The notes below the pieces were generated by a model. That model was not told the origin of the DNA and did no database searches. It worked only from the letters and a program-made list of their open reading frames with translations. From positions 1-9,604 of the forward strand of contig JARGNS010000103.1 of NCBI GenBank assembly GCA_029213105.1: a stretch of DNA of 9,604 nt. Direction: 5' to 3'. Each line of letters opens with the position of its first letter. Positions within the stretch are counted from its first letter, which is position 1. Below are positions 1 through 5,240 of this stretch, piece by piece. A program made the position numbers and the translations under genes. The DNA is from Planctomycetota bacterium (GTDB taxonomy: Bacteria > Planctomycetota > PLA2 > JAEUHO01).

Positions 1-180
1 CTGACGGTGGGGGAGGTCTTCGAGGAGGACGGCGAGGAGCGCTTCCGCATCTACCTCATCCCGCACACGCTCGCGGTGACGGGGCTGGGGGCGAAGGCCG
101 TCGGCGACGCCGTGAACCTCGAGGCCGACGTGCTCGGCCGCTGGGTCAAGCATCACCTGGCCCGCCTCCAGGGGGCTTGA
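1..180 (+). CDS. ribE: Riboflavin synthase (alpha chain), C-terminal fragment
   Basis: The window opens inside this gene; the last 59 codons and a TGA stop are visible, in frame from base 1. The visible protein contains LTVGEV near its start, then IPHTLAVTGLG and VGDAVNLEADVLGRW. These match the C-terminal lumazine-binding domain of riboflavin synthase, where the SLTVNEV, IPHT and G-(D/S)-xVN(L/I)E motifs are characteristic. The enzyme dismutates two molecules of 6,7-dimethyl-8-ribityllumazine to riboflavin in the cytoplasm, the last step before FMN and FAD. The N-terminal half and start lie outside the window, so completeness and operon context cannot be judged. The next gene has its own putative promoter and looks unrelated. 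Family assignment is firm for this length; the symbol follows common bacterial usage (ribE or ribC depending on species). Confidence 0.88.
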   Translation: MTVGEVFEEDGEERFRIYLIPHTLAVTGLGAKAVGDAVNLEADVLGRWVKHHLARLQGA

Positions 181-244
181 GCCGGAGCATGACGCCTCCG
201 TGAAGGCGCGCCGCTTTGGGCGTAGGGGGGCGCAGGGCCGGCGC

Positions 245-256
245 TAGCCTTGAGGC
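245..256 (+). promoter_or_regulatory. Putative leaderless -10 element before the lipoprotein gene
   Basis: TAGCCT at 245-250, preceded by GC, sits six bases before the ATG at 257. This places a typical transcription start at or next to the A of the start codon. No ribosome-binding site is available: the only purine run, GAGG at 252-255, is one base from the ATG and too close to act as one. No clear -35 box was found. The same arrangement recurs at 1743 (-) and 4672 (+), which raises confidence in it. Prediction only. Confidence 0.45.
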
Positions 257-1042
257 ATGCGCTCGTCCGGATGCCCCCTGCTGTCCACCGTCCTGCCCGC
301 CCTGATGCTGCTGGTGCTCACCGCGTGCTCGGGCTCGCGCCTCAAGGGCGGCTGGGAAACCGATCCCGCCGGCCGTGACCCGTGCGGCGTGCCGGGGGGC
401 ACGGCCGCGGCGACGGTCGAACCCGAGGTGCAGCCGAGCGGCGTGCGCGCGGCCAGCACCGGCAGCAACGCCACGGGGGAGCCCCGGCCGGCCGCGAAGG
501 CTCCCGTCGGGGATCGGCCCGTGGCGCAGCAGTCCTATCGCGGGCCGCGGGCCAAGCGCCCGCGTCGCGGCGCCGTCGATCTTCGCAAGGAGGACCTGGG
601 CGGCGTCGACCACTGGCTCTCGGCGCGCAACGCGCAGTGGGTGCTTGGGGACGTCGTCGATGTCTACGCGAGCAAGGAGTACTTCAGCACGATGCTGACC
701 CTCAACGCGAAGGTCGGCACGGTGCAGCGCCAGGACCGCAAGGTCGGCGACGACCACCTGGTCGTCATGCGCTTCCTCGGCAACAAGGGGGCGGCGAGTG
801 CGATGACGAACCCGCGCGTGCAGATCGGCCCCGGGCTGACGGTGACGGCGCGCAAGGTGTTGCGCGTACGCATGGCGAAGACGCGCGACGTGCGCTATCC
901 CGTGCAGCTCCGCGTGGTGGCGACGGGCGATGCGGCGCATGGGCGCGGCGACGACACCTTGCGTCGCGACGACATGATCGAGCTGGGCGGCACGCTCGGC
1001 TACCAGACCGACCATTGGCTGTGGCGGGCCTACAGCCGCTAG
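257..1042 (+). CDS. Unrecognised lipoprotein with a C-terminal beta-rich domain
   Basis: A 261-residue protein with a lipoprotein signal peptide: a short N-terminus, a hydrophobic core at about residues 11-22, and lipobox L-T-A-C with the lipidated Cys at residue 24. Residues 25-110 are low in complexity, rich in Pro, Gly, Ala and Arg, ending in a basic patch (residues 95-110), and look like a disordered tether. Residues 115-261 form the likely folded part. They alternate short hydrophobic, beta-like segments with charged turns, and a D-H-W motif occurs at both ends (118-120 and 252-254). No enzyme motif or known family was recognised. It probably sits in the periplasm or on a membrane; which membrane cannot be told. 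The ATG at 257 is chosen because it gives the complete signal peptide. The gene converges with the minus-strand gene at 1090-1743. Coding status is supported by the lipobox and by the frame; a long minus-strand frame over the same bases is a GC-rich shadow. Confidence 0.75.
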   Translation: MRSSGCPLLSTVLPALMLLVLTACSGSRLKGGWETDPAGRDPCGVPGGTAAATVEPEVQPSGVRAASTGSNATGEPRPAAKAPVGDRPVAQQSYRGPRAKRPRRGAVDLRKEDLGGVDHWLSARNAQWVLGDVVDVYASKEYFSTMLTLNAKVGTVQRQDRKVGDDHLVVMRFLGNKGAASAMTNPRVQIGPGLTVTARKVLRVRMAKTRDVRYPVQLRVVATGDAAHGRGDDTLRRDDMIELGGTLGYQTDHWLWRAYSR

Positions 1043-1054
1043 CTTCAGCCCACG

Positions 1055-1079
1055 GGGAGCGCGGCCTTGCCGCGCTCTC
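1055..1079. terminator. GC-rich hairpin between convergent genes, candidate bidirectional terminator
   Basis: GAGCGCGGC (1057-1065) and GCCGCGCTC (1069-1077) pair perfectly over 9 bp around a 3-base loop. One G-T wobble and one G-C pair extend the stem outward to 1055-1079. It lies in the 47-bp gap between two genes that end toward each other, where a bidirectional terminator is expected. There is no T-run on either side, so it is not a textbook intrinsic terminator. It could act with Rho or protect 3' ends. Confidence 0.5.
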
Positions 1080-1089
1080 GACCACGCGC

Positions 1090-1743
1090 TCACTTGGTGG
1101 GCGGGAACTCTTCCGCAAGCTGGAGGAGGTCGAGCTTCATCTGCTCGCGATGGCCGAGGCCGCCCTCGATGAGCGCGGTGTAGTGCGTGTGCATGCGCTC
1201 CAGGTAGGCCCGGCGCATCTGCTCGTACGTCCGCCCCTGCGCGTCGGTCACCCGCTCGCCGGCGAGGTGCTGCTCGCGCGCGACGTAGAGCGCGGCGCGC
1301 TCGACCTCATCGGGTCCGGCCAGGCCGCGGTCCTGCAGGATCTGGAGGCGCCGGTGCTCGCGGGAGAACAACTCCGCCAACTGCCGGTGCAGCGTGGGCT
1401 CGTCGATCTCGCCCACCTTGAACCGGGCGACCCACAGCAACTGCTCGATCCGCTCGACCTCGCGCAGCGTCAGGCGGCCGGCCTTCCACTGGCTGATGCC
1501 GTGCCGGTGCTTGCGGGCCAGCTCGTTGCGCGCCTTGCGCAGGTCGTTGCCGGAGCCCTGCACGCGACCGGCCAGGCCCGTCAGGACGAGGGACTTGGAG
1601 TCGTCCGCCGGAGCCACCGCCACGCGGGGCGTCTCCTCGATCTCGATGAGCGGGACGGTGCGCTCCGAACCCATCACGAGCCAGAGCACGGCGAAGCTGG
1701 CGCCGGTCAGCAGGAGTGCGAGGAGGATCTGGCGCAGGTTCAC
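1090..1743 (-). CDS. Unrecognised single-pass membrane protein with a charged helical domain
   Basis: A 217-residue protein starting with GTG at 1743. One hydrophobic segment at residues 5-24 is an uncleaved signal anchor or signal peptide. A short, probably extended linker follows (about 27-60). The rest (about 65-217) is very rich in Arg, Glu, Leu and Gln with few Gly or Pro, as in long alpha-helices or coiled coils; examples are the stretches around 92-105, 117-140 and 172-192. No catalytic motif or family was recognised. By the charge near the N-terminus, the helical domain should face the periplasm or other extracytoplasmic side. Upstream the start shows a -10-like element and no good ribosome-binding site. 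It is divergent from the esterase gene with 44 bp between the starts, so the two may share a regulatory region. A 544-residue plus-strand frame covers the same DNA but shows no protein-like features and is taken as a shadow. Confidence 0.72.
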   Translation of the reverse strand: MNLRQILLALLLTGASFAVLWLVMGSERTVPLIEIEETPRVAVAPADDSKSLVLTGLAGRVQGSGNDLRKARNELARKHRHGISQWKAGRLTLREVERIEQLLWVARFKVGEIDEPTLHRQLAELFSREHRRLQILQDRGLAGPDEVERAALYVAREQHLAGERVTDAQGRTYEQMRRAYLERMHTHYTALIEGGLGHREQMKLDLLQLAEEFPPTK

Positions 1744-1758
1744 GGGTACAAACCTAGC
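1744..1758 (-). promoter_or_regulatory. Putative leaderless -10 element before the minus-strand membrane protein
   Basis: On the minus strand, GCTAGGTT has its hexamer TAGGTT at 1756-1751 and then seven bases before the GTG start (1743-1741). The geometry matches the elements before 257 and 4672. The only purine motif, AGG at 1755-1753, is short and is part of the hexamer itself. The element lies in the 44-bp divergent gap with the esterase gene. Confidence 0.4.
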
Positions 1759-1775
1759 GACGATCGAGCGGTACC

Positions 1776-1782
1776 GGGAGGA
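1776..1782 (+). promoter_or_regulatory. Ribosome-binding site of the esterase gene
   Basis: GGGAGGA lies five bases before the ATG at 1788, a strong Shine-Dalgarno match. It fixes the start of the esterase and contrasts with the leaderless-type starts of its neighbours. Confidence 0.7.
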
Positions 1783-1787
1783 AGCCG

Positions 1788-2780
1788 ATGGGCGGACGTG
1801 TCGAGATCCACGAGTTCCAGAGCACGCTGTTGGCGGGCAACCCCCTCGGGGACCCCGCCATGCGCCGCGTGCCGGTCTACCTGCCGGGGGGCTACGACGC
1901 GGGGGAGGGGGACTATCCGGTCCTCTACGCCCTGGCGGGCTTCACCGGGACGGCGGCGTCGTTCCTCAACTACGACTGGTACCAGGAGAACCTCCCGGCG
2001 CGCCTGGATCGGGTGATCGGCGCCGAGGGCATGCCCCCGGTCGTGGGCGTCATGGTCGACGCGATGACGCGGCTGGGGGGCAACCAGTACGTGGACTCCA
2101 CCGCGGTGGGGCCGTGGGCCTCCCACATCGTGCAGGAGCTGGTGCCGTGGGCCGAGTCCAGTTTCCGCGTGCGGCCCGGGCGGGCGCACCGCGGGGTCTT
2201 CGGCAAGTCGAGTGGGGGCTACGGCGCCCTGATGATGGCCCTCGAGCATGCCGACACCTTCGCGGGGGCGGCGAGCCACAGCGGGGATGCGTACTTCGAG
2301 TACTGCTACGGGGCGGACTTCCCGCGGGCGGCGGACGGCCTGCGCTCTGCCGGGGGGCTGGACGCCTTCCTGGCCACGCTGCACGATCACCCCAAGTTCC
2401 CGGAGCGCCTCTTCCACACGCTCAACATCGTGGCCATGGCGCACTTCTACGGCGCGAACGAGGCCAGTCCCCACGGCTTCGATCTGCCCTTCGACGAGGC
2501 CACCGGCGAGCGCCGCGAGGACGTCTTCGCGCGTTGGAAGCTGCGTGATCCGGTCGAGCTCGTGGCCGGGCGCGTCGAGGCGCTCAAGAGCCTGCGCCTG
2601 CTGTGGGTCGAGTGCGGGGCGCGCGACGAGTGGAACCTGCACCATGGCGCGCGGATCCTCAAGGCGCGCCTGGACGACCACGGCGTGCCGCACGAGTACG
2701 TGGAGTTCGATGACGGCCATCGCAGCCTGAACTACCGCTATGACGCCACCCTGCCGGCCCTGGCCGCGGCCCTGCAGTAG
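1788..2780 (+). CDS. Esterase-family alpha/beta hydrolase
   Basis: A 330-residue alpha/beta hydrolase of the putative esterase family (PF00756-like, with esterase D and enterochelin-esterase relatives). The start is set by the ribosome-binding site at 1776-1782. Visible features in order: the strand and oxyanion-type loop YALAGFTG (47-54); the nucleophile elbow G-K-S-S-G at 139-143, with Ser141 fitting G-x-S-x-G; the acid candidate Asp280 after strand LLWVECG; and the histidine candidate His311 in DDGHRSLNYRY. The triad is therefore complete and in the right order. No signal peptide is present, so it should be cytoplasmic. The likely reaction is hydrolysis of a carboxylic or thioester bond; the substrate cannot be inferred. 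Neighbours give no pathway clue. It ends 106 bp before the next gene, which has its own putative promoter. Family call is firm, specific function unknown. Confidence 0.87.
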   Translation: MGGRVEIHEFQSTLLAGNPLGDPAMRRVPVYLPGGYDAGEGDYPVLYALAGFTGTAASFLNYDWYQENLPARLDRVIGAEGMPPVVGVMVDAMTRLGGNQYVDSTAVGPWASHIVQELVPWAESSFRVRPGRAHRGVFGKSSGGYGALMMALEHADTFAGAASHSGDAYFEYCYGADFPRAADGLRSAGGLDAFLATLHDHPKFPERLFHTLNIVAMAHFYGANEASPHGFDLPFDEATGERREDVFARWKLRDPVELVAGRVEALKSLRLLWVECGARDEWNLHHGARILKARLDDHGVPHEYVEFDDGHRSLNYRYDATLPALAAALQ

Positions 2781-2854
2781 GGGCTGCCGTCCCGTAGGGC
2801 CCGCGCGAATCGGCCGGCACCCGCCGGGGGCATTCCGCCTCGGCGCTCTGCCCC

Positions 2855-2881
2855 TACAATGCGGGCCGACCCCCCGTGAGG
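2855..2881 (+). promoter_or_regulatory. Putative promoter and ribosome-binding site of the toroid-protein gene
   Basis: TACAAT at 2855-2860 differs from the consensus -10 by one base. A start of transcription about seven bases later (near 2867) would give a leader of about 20 bases carrying GTGAGG (2876-2881), five bases before the ATG at 2887. No good -35 box is visible at 16-18 bp upstream. The element overlaps one arm of the inverted repeat at 2859-2888. Confidence 0.45.
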
Positions 2882-2888
2882 CCCGCAT
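2859..2888. repeat. Perfect 9-bp inverted repeat spanning -10, leader and start codon
   Basis: ATGCGGGCC (2859-2867) and GGCCCGCAT (2880-2888) are exact reverse complements separated by 12 bases. The left arm overlaps the last two bases of the -10-like TACAAT; the right arm contains the end of the ribosome-binding site and the first two bases of the ATG at 2887. It could be a dimeric-repressor operator. If transcription starts further upstream, it would instead be an mRNA hairpin hiding the start codon. Confidence 0.55.
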
Positions 2889-4485
2889 GCGCGTTTCCCG
2901 TCCCTTGGCGTCCCTGGCGCCTGCCCTCGTCCTGCTGCTGCTCGCCTTCGTGGCGGGCTCGCCCTCCGGCCCGGGAGGCCACGACGACGGCCCTGCCCGA
3001 CCGTGGCTTGCGAGCGCTTTCGCCGAAGAGCCCGAGGGGGACGAGAAGAAGGGCGACGGCACCGAGGAGGGCGACGACCTCGGCGACAAGCACGTGCCCT
3101 TCAGCGAGCAGGTCAACAAGGCCATCGAGCAGGGCGTGAACTGGCTGCTCGCCAAGCCGGATCGCTTCTCGGATCGCAAGAACGAGTTCGTCCACTACGG
3201 CCGCATCAACTCGCCCACGCTCTACGGCGGCGGCACGGGGCCGGGCTACGGCCACCCCGCCGGCGCCACGGCGCTCGCGGTCTACACGCTCCTGAAGTGC
3301 GGCGTCAGCCCCAAGCACGAGGTCGTCAAGAAGGGCCTGGCCTGGCTGCGCGAGAAGCACCGCATCACCGAGAAGTACGACTACTTCAACGGCCGCGGCT
3401 CCACCTGGGACCACACCGAGGCCGGCAGCTCCTACGAGCTCTCCGCCATGATCCTCGCGCTGACCGCCAAGTACGACGCCTTCAAGAAGACGTCCGGCAG
3501 CAAGGCGGCCAAGCGCAAGGGCAAGCTCAAGATCCGCGACCGCGACGATCGCGAGTGGCTGACCGACATGGTCAATGCCCTCATCGAACGCCGCGGCATG
3601 CCCGTGGACGGTGCGCCGCGCGACGAGCGCATCGGCTGGCGCTACAACGTCCCGACCGTGACGCGCACCGGCGGCTCCGGCGGCTGGACCCGCACCGGCA
3701 ACAAGACCCCGCCGCACGGCAACCAGGACCTCTCCAGTACGCAGCTCGCGGCCCTGGCGCTCTTCAGCGCCCAGCGCTTCGGCATCAAGGTGCCGGTCGA
3801 GGTGTGGAGCGACATCCTCGAGTTCACGCTCAAGCAGCAGGATGAGGACGGCCCCGAGGTGGAGCGCCACGTGCCGGGCTTCGTCTCGGAGCGCTACGGC
3901 GGCAAGCCCAAGGACAAGGCTCGCGGCTTTGCCTACATCAAGGGCAGCCCGCATGGCTCGGAAGGGGTCGCCACCGGCTCGATGACCGCCTGCGGCATCG
4001 CCAACGTCCTGATCTGCCGCGAGATGCTGGCGAAGGACAAGAAGATGCGGAAGAAGATGTTGGCGTCTGGCGAGCTGAAGAAGCTCGACACGTCGATCTT
4101 CGATGGGCTGGCCTGGCTCGACAAGAACTGGTCTTCGTTCCGCAACCCGAAGACCCGCTACGGCTACCACGTCTACTACCTGTACTGCGTCGAGCGCACG
4201 ATGGACATCATCGGCAAGCGCTTGATCGGCAAGCGCATGTGGTATCCCGCCGGCGCCAAGGAGCTGCTCAAGCTCCAGAAGCCCAAGCGCGTGAACGTGC
4301 CCGACGTGAAGGGCCGCAAGAACGAGAAGGACGGCGTCTTCTGGAAGACGGACTCGACGCACGACCCCAAGGACGTGCTCGATACGTGCTTCGCCCTGCT
4401 CTACCTCAAGCGCGCGACCCGGGGCCTCACGCCTCCGGTGGCGGTCACCGGTGCCCACGCGGGCGGCGCGCGCGACGGCCGCTAG
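2887..4485 (+). CDS. Exported prenyltransferase/squalene-cyclase-like repeat protein (alpha/alpha toroid)
   Basis: A 532-residue protein. The ATG at 2887 is preferred over an in-frame ATG at 2740, which lies inside the esterase gene and would bury the signal peptide. Residues 1-24 are a basic start plus a hydrophobic core (11-23). Cleavage may fall after FVAG (24) or at A-F-A/E near 46. An acidic/Lys linker spans 47-70. Helical repeats follow, each with a hydrophobic helix of the G-x-x-W-L type: 80-90, 147-160, 182-196, 284-298, 365-382, 405-416 and 496-510, where the last reads DTCFALLYLKRA. This pattern belongs to the alpha/alpha-toroid fold shared by squalene-hopene cyclases and prenyltransferase beta subunits. 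Such exported versions of unknown function are common in planctomycetes. The catalytic DxDD of cyclases is not present in the expected context, so a structural or binding role is as likely as catalysis. The tail (511-532) is Gly/Ala-rich. Fold is reasonably sure, function unknown. Confidence 0.8.
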   Translation: MRVSRPLASLAPALVLLLLAFVAGSPSGPGGHDDGPARPWLASAFAEEPEGDEKKGDGTEEGDDLGDKHVPFSEQVNKAIEQGVNWLLAKPDRFSDRKNEFVHYGRINSPTLYGGGTGPGYGHPAGATALAVYTLLKCGVSPKHEVVKKGLAWLREKHRITEKYDYFNGRGSTWDHTEAGSSYELSAMILALTAKYDAFKKTSGSKAAKRKGKLKIRDRDDREWLTDMVNALIERRGMPVDGAPRDERIGWRYNVPTVTRTGGSGGWTRTGNKTPPHGNQDLSSTQLAALALFSAQRFGIKVPVEVWSDILEFTLKQQDEDGPEVERHVPGFVSERYGGKPKDKARGFAYIKGSPHGSEGVATGSMTACGIANVLICREMLAKDKKMRKKMLASGELKKLDTSIFDGLAWLDKNWSSFRNPKTRYGYHVYYLYCVERTMDIIGKRLIGKRMWYPAGAKELLKLQKPKRVNVPDVKGRKNEKDGVFWKTDSTHDPKDVLDTCFALLYLKRATRGLTPPVAVTGAHAGGARDGR

Positions 4486-4659
4486 GTCCAAGGCGCATCC
4501 GGCTGCACCGGTCGCCGAGTCCGCGTATGTCTCCTGGTCGTGGGTGATGCGCCGCGCCCTCTCGGCATCTGCCCCAAGGGATGGGGCTGGCAAGCCTCAT
4601 GCCGGCGCCGTAGGGACCGGCGGCGTGCGTGCGATACGGGCGTTGGCCGCGGGGGGCGC
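4486..4659 (+). other. Hairpin-rich intergenic region, possible structured leader or 3' RNA
   Basis: No coding sequence is supported here. Several inverted repeats follow each other. GGCGCATC (4492-4499) pairs with GATGCGCC (4546-4553). CGGCAT (4563-4568) pairs with ATGCCG (4599-4604) and encloses GCCCC (4571-4575) with GGGGC (4583-4587). CGCCG (4606-4610) pairs with CGGCG (4618-4622). Together they could fold into a long helix, a two-tier stem and a small hairpin. No known riboswitch or ncRNA consensus was recognised. At this GC content chance pairing is frequent, and part of the region may simply be the terminator of the toroid gene. Confidence 0.3.
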
Positions 4660-4671
4660 TAGACTCTTCGC
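4660..4671 (+). promoter_or_regulatory. Putative leaderless -10 element before the Rrf2-family gene
   Basis: TAGACT at 4660-4665, preceded by GC, ends six bases before the ATG at 4672. The preceding stretch GGCGCTAG is identical to the one before the lipoprotein start at 257. No Shine-Dalgarno sequence lies between it and the ATG, so initiation on a leaderless mRNA is predicted. No -35 box at normal spacing was found. Confidence 0.48.
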
Positions 4672-5097
4672 ATGCTCAAGTTCCAGAAGAACACCATGAT
4701 CGGCCTGTACGCGATGATGGAGTTGGCCCGCGTGCCCGACGAGCGCTTGGCCACGAGCGCATTGGCCGAGCGTTTTCATGTCAGCGTGCACCACCTCTCC
4801 AAGGTCCTGCAGCAACTCACGCGCGCCGGGTTGGCGCGCACCACGCGTGGTGTGCTTGGGGGCTATGCGCTCGCCAAGGACCCCGGCGAGATCACCCTCT
4901 ACGACGTGGTCGAGCTCTTCGAAGGGCCGCGCGTCGAGGGCTATCTCTGCCTCCTGATGGCCGCCGGAGACGACTCGGGACAGGGCCCACACTGCCTGCT
5001 CCATCCCGTGGTGGCCCAGTTGGACGAGCAGGTCGCCGCCACGCTCGAGTCGATCTCGCTGGAGAGCCTTCTGCGTGGCGCCAAGCCCCCGGGCTGA
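4672..5097 (+). CDS. Rrf2-family winged-helix transcriptional regulator
   Basis: A 141-residue protein of normal Rrf2 length. The N-terminal helix (8-20) leads into a winged helix-turn-helix. The recognition segment is about 28-52, in which HHLSKVLQQL matches the usual position of the second and third helices. The wing is the hallmark RGVLGGYALAKDP (59-71), corresponding to RGxxGGY in IscR, NsrR and RsrR. ITLYDVVELFEG (74-85) is the typical start of the dimerisation helix. Family members bind DNA as dimers, and many sense Fe-S status, NO or redox through a cluster. Here the cluster region has only Cys93 and Cys108, with His107 and His111 close by. The usual three-cysteine set is incomplete, and the position of the Asp ligand of NsrR appears to be Met9. 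It may hold a cluster in the two-Cys manner of RsrR or sense by another route. It lies 143 bp before sucC on the same strand; whether it controls sucCD is unknown. Confidence 0.88.
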   Translation: MLKFQKNTMIGLYAMMELARVPDERLATSALAERFHVSVHHLSKVLQQLTRAGLARTTRGVLGGYALAKDPGEITLYDVVELFEGPRVEGYLCLLMAAGDDSGQGPHCLLHPVVAQLDEQVAATLESISLESLLRGAKPPG

Positions 5098-5202
5098 TGC
5101 GCGCTCCGGGGCAGGCCGGTCCGTGAGGCCCCCCGGGGGGGATCTGCGGGCCGCCTTCCTGAAACGGGTGCGCCAAGCGAGGACGGCTGTCGGCGCGGGG
5201 GG

Positions 5203-5232
5203 TACCCTGCCCGCCGCACGACTGCCAGGAGG
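5203..5232 (+). promoter_or_regulatory. Putative sucC promoter element and ribosome-binding site
   Basis: AGGAGG at 5227-5232 is a strong ribosome-binding site eight bases before the GTG at 5241 and fixes that start. Upstream, TACCCT (5203-5208) resembles the TAnnnT -10 elements elsewhere in the window and would give a leader of about 26 bases. No convincing -35 box was seen. The 12-bp palindrome C6G6 at 5129-5140 further upstream may belong to the end of the Rrf2 transcript. The ribosome-binding site is sure; the promoter is weak. Confidence 0.4.
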
Positions 5233-5240
5233 CCCATTCC

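Noticed and set aside
193..208. Small hairpin CGCCT-N6-AGGCG after riboflavin synthase
   Set aside because: Only 5 bp of stem and no T-run; at this GC content it is expected by chance.
382..2016. 544-residue plus-strand open frame across the lipoprotein and the minus-strand membrane protein genes
   Set aside because: It is out of frame with the lipoprotein and antisense to the membrane protein, is Arg/Gly/Ala-rich throughout, and has no signal peptide, domain or start signal. It is a GC-rich shadow.
2740..2886. Upstream in-frame ATG at 2740 for the toroid protein
   Set aside because: It lies within the esterase coding sequence, has no ribosome-binding site, and would place 49 Arg/Pro-rich residues before the signal peptide.
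1740..3179. 479-residue minus-strand open frame opposite the esterase
   Set aside because: The opposite strand encodes a complete esterase with catalytic triad. The minus frame is low-complexity, as expected for antisense frames in high-GC DNA.
3538..3549. D-R-D-D at residues 218-221 of the toroid protein, literally a DxDD motif as in squalene-hopene cyclases
   Set aside because: It sits in a highly charged Lys/Arg/Asp linker between helices, not in the conserved cyclase context, and is probably coincidental.
2854..4593. 579-residue minus-strand open frame opposite the toroid protein
   Set aside because: It lacks recognisable motifs and mirrors codon bias of the real gene, which has a signal peptide, repeats and a ribosome-binding site.
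4486..4671. Known riboswitch or small RNA before the Rrf2-family gene
   Set aside because: No conserved core of the cobalamin, TPP, SAM, glycine, c-di-GMP or fluoride classes, nor of SRP or tmRNA, could be recognised; only unassigned stems are reported.
5129..5141. C6G7 run between the Rrf2-family gene and sucC
   Set aside because: A simple-sequence palindrome with no room for a loop beyond a 4-bp stem; no role can be supported.
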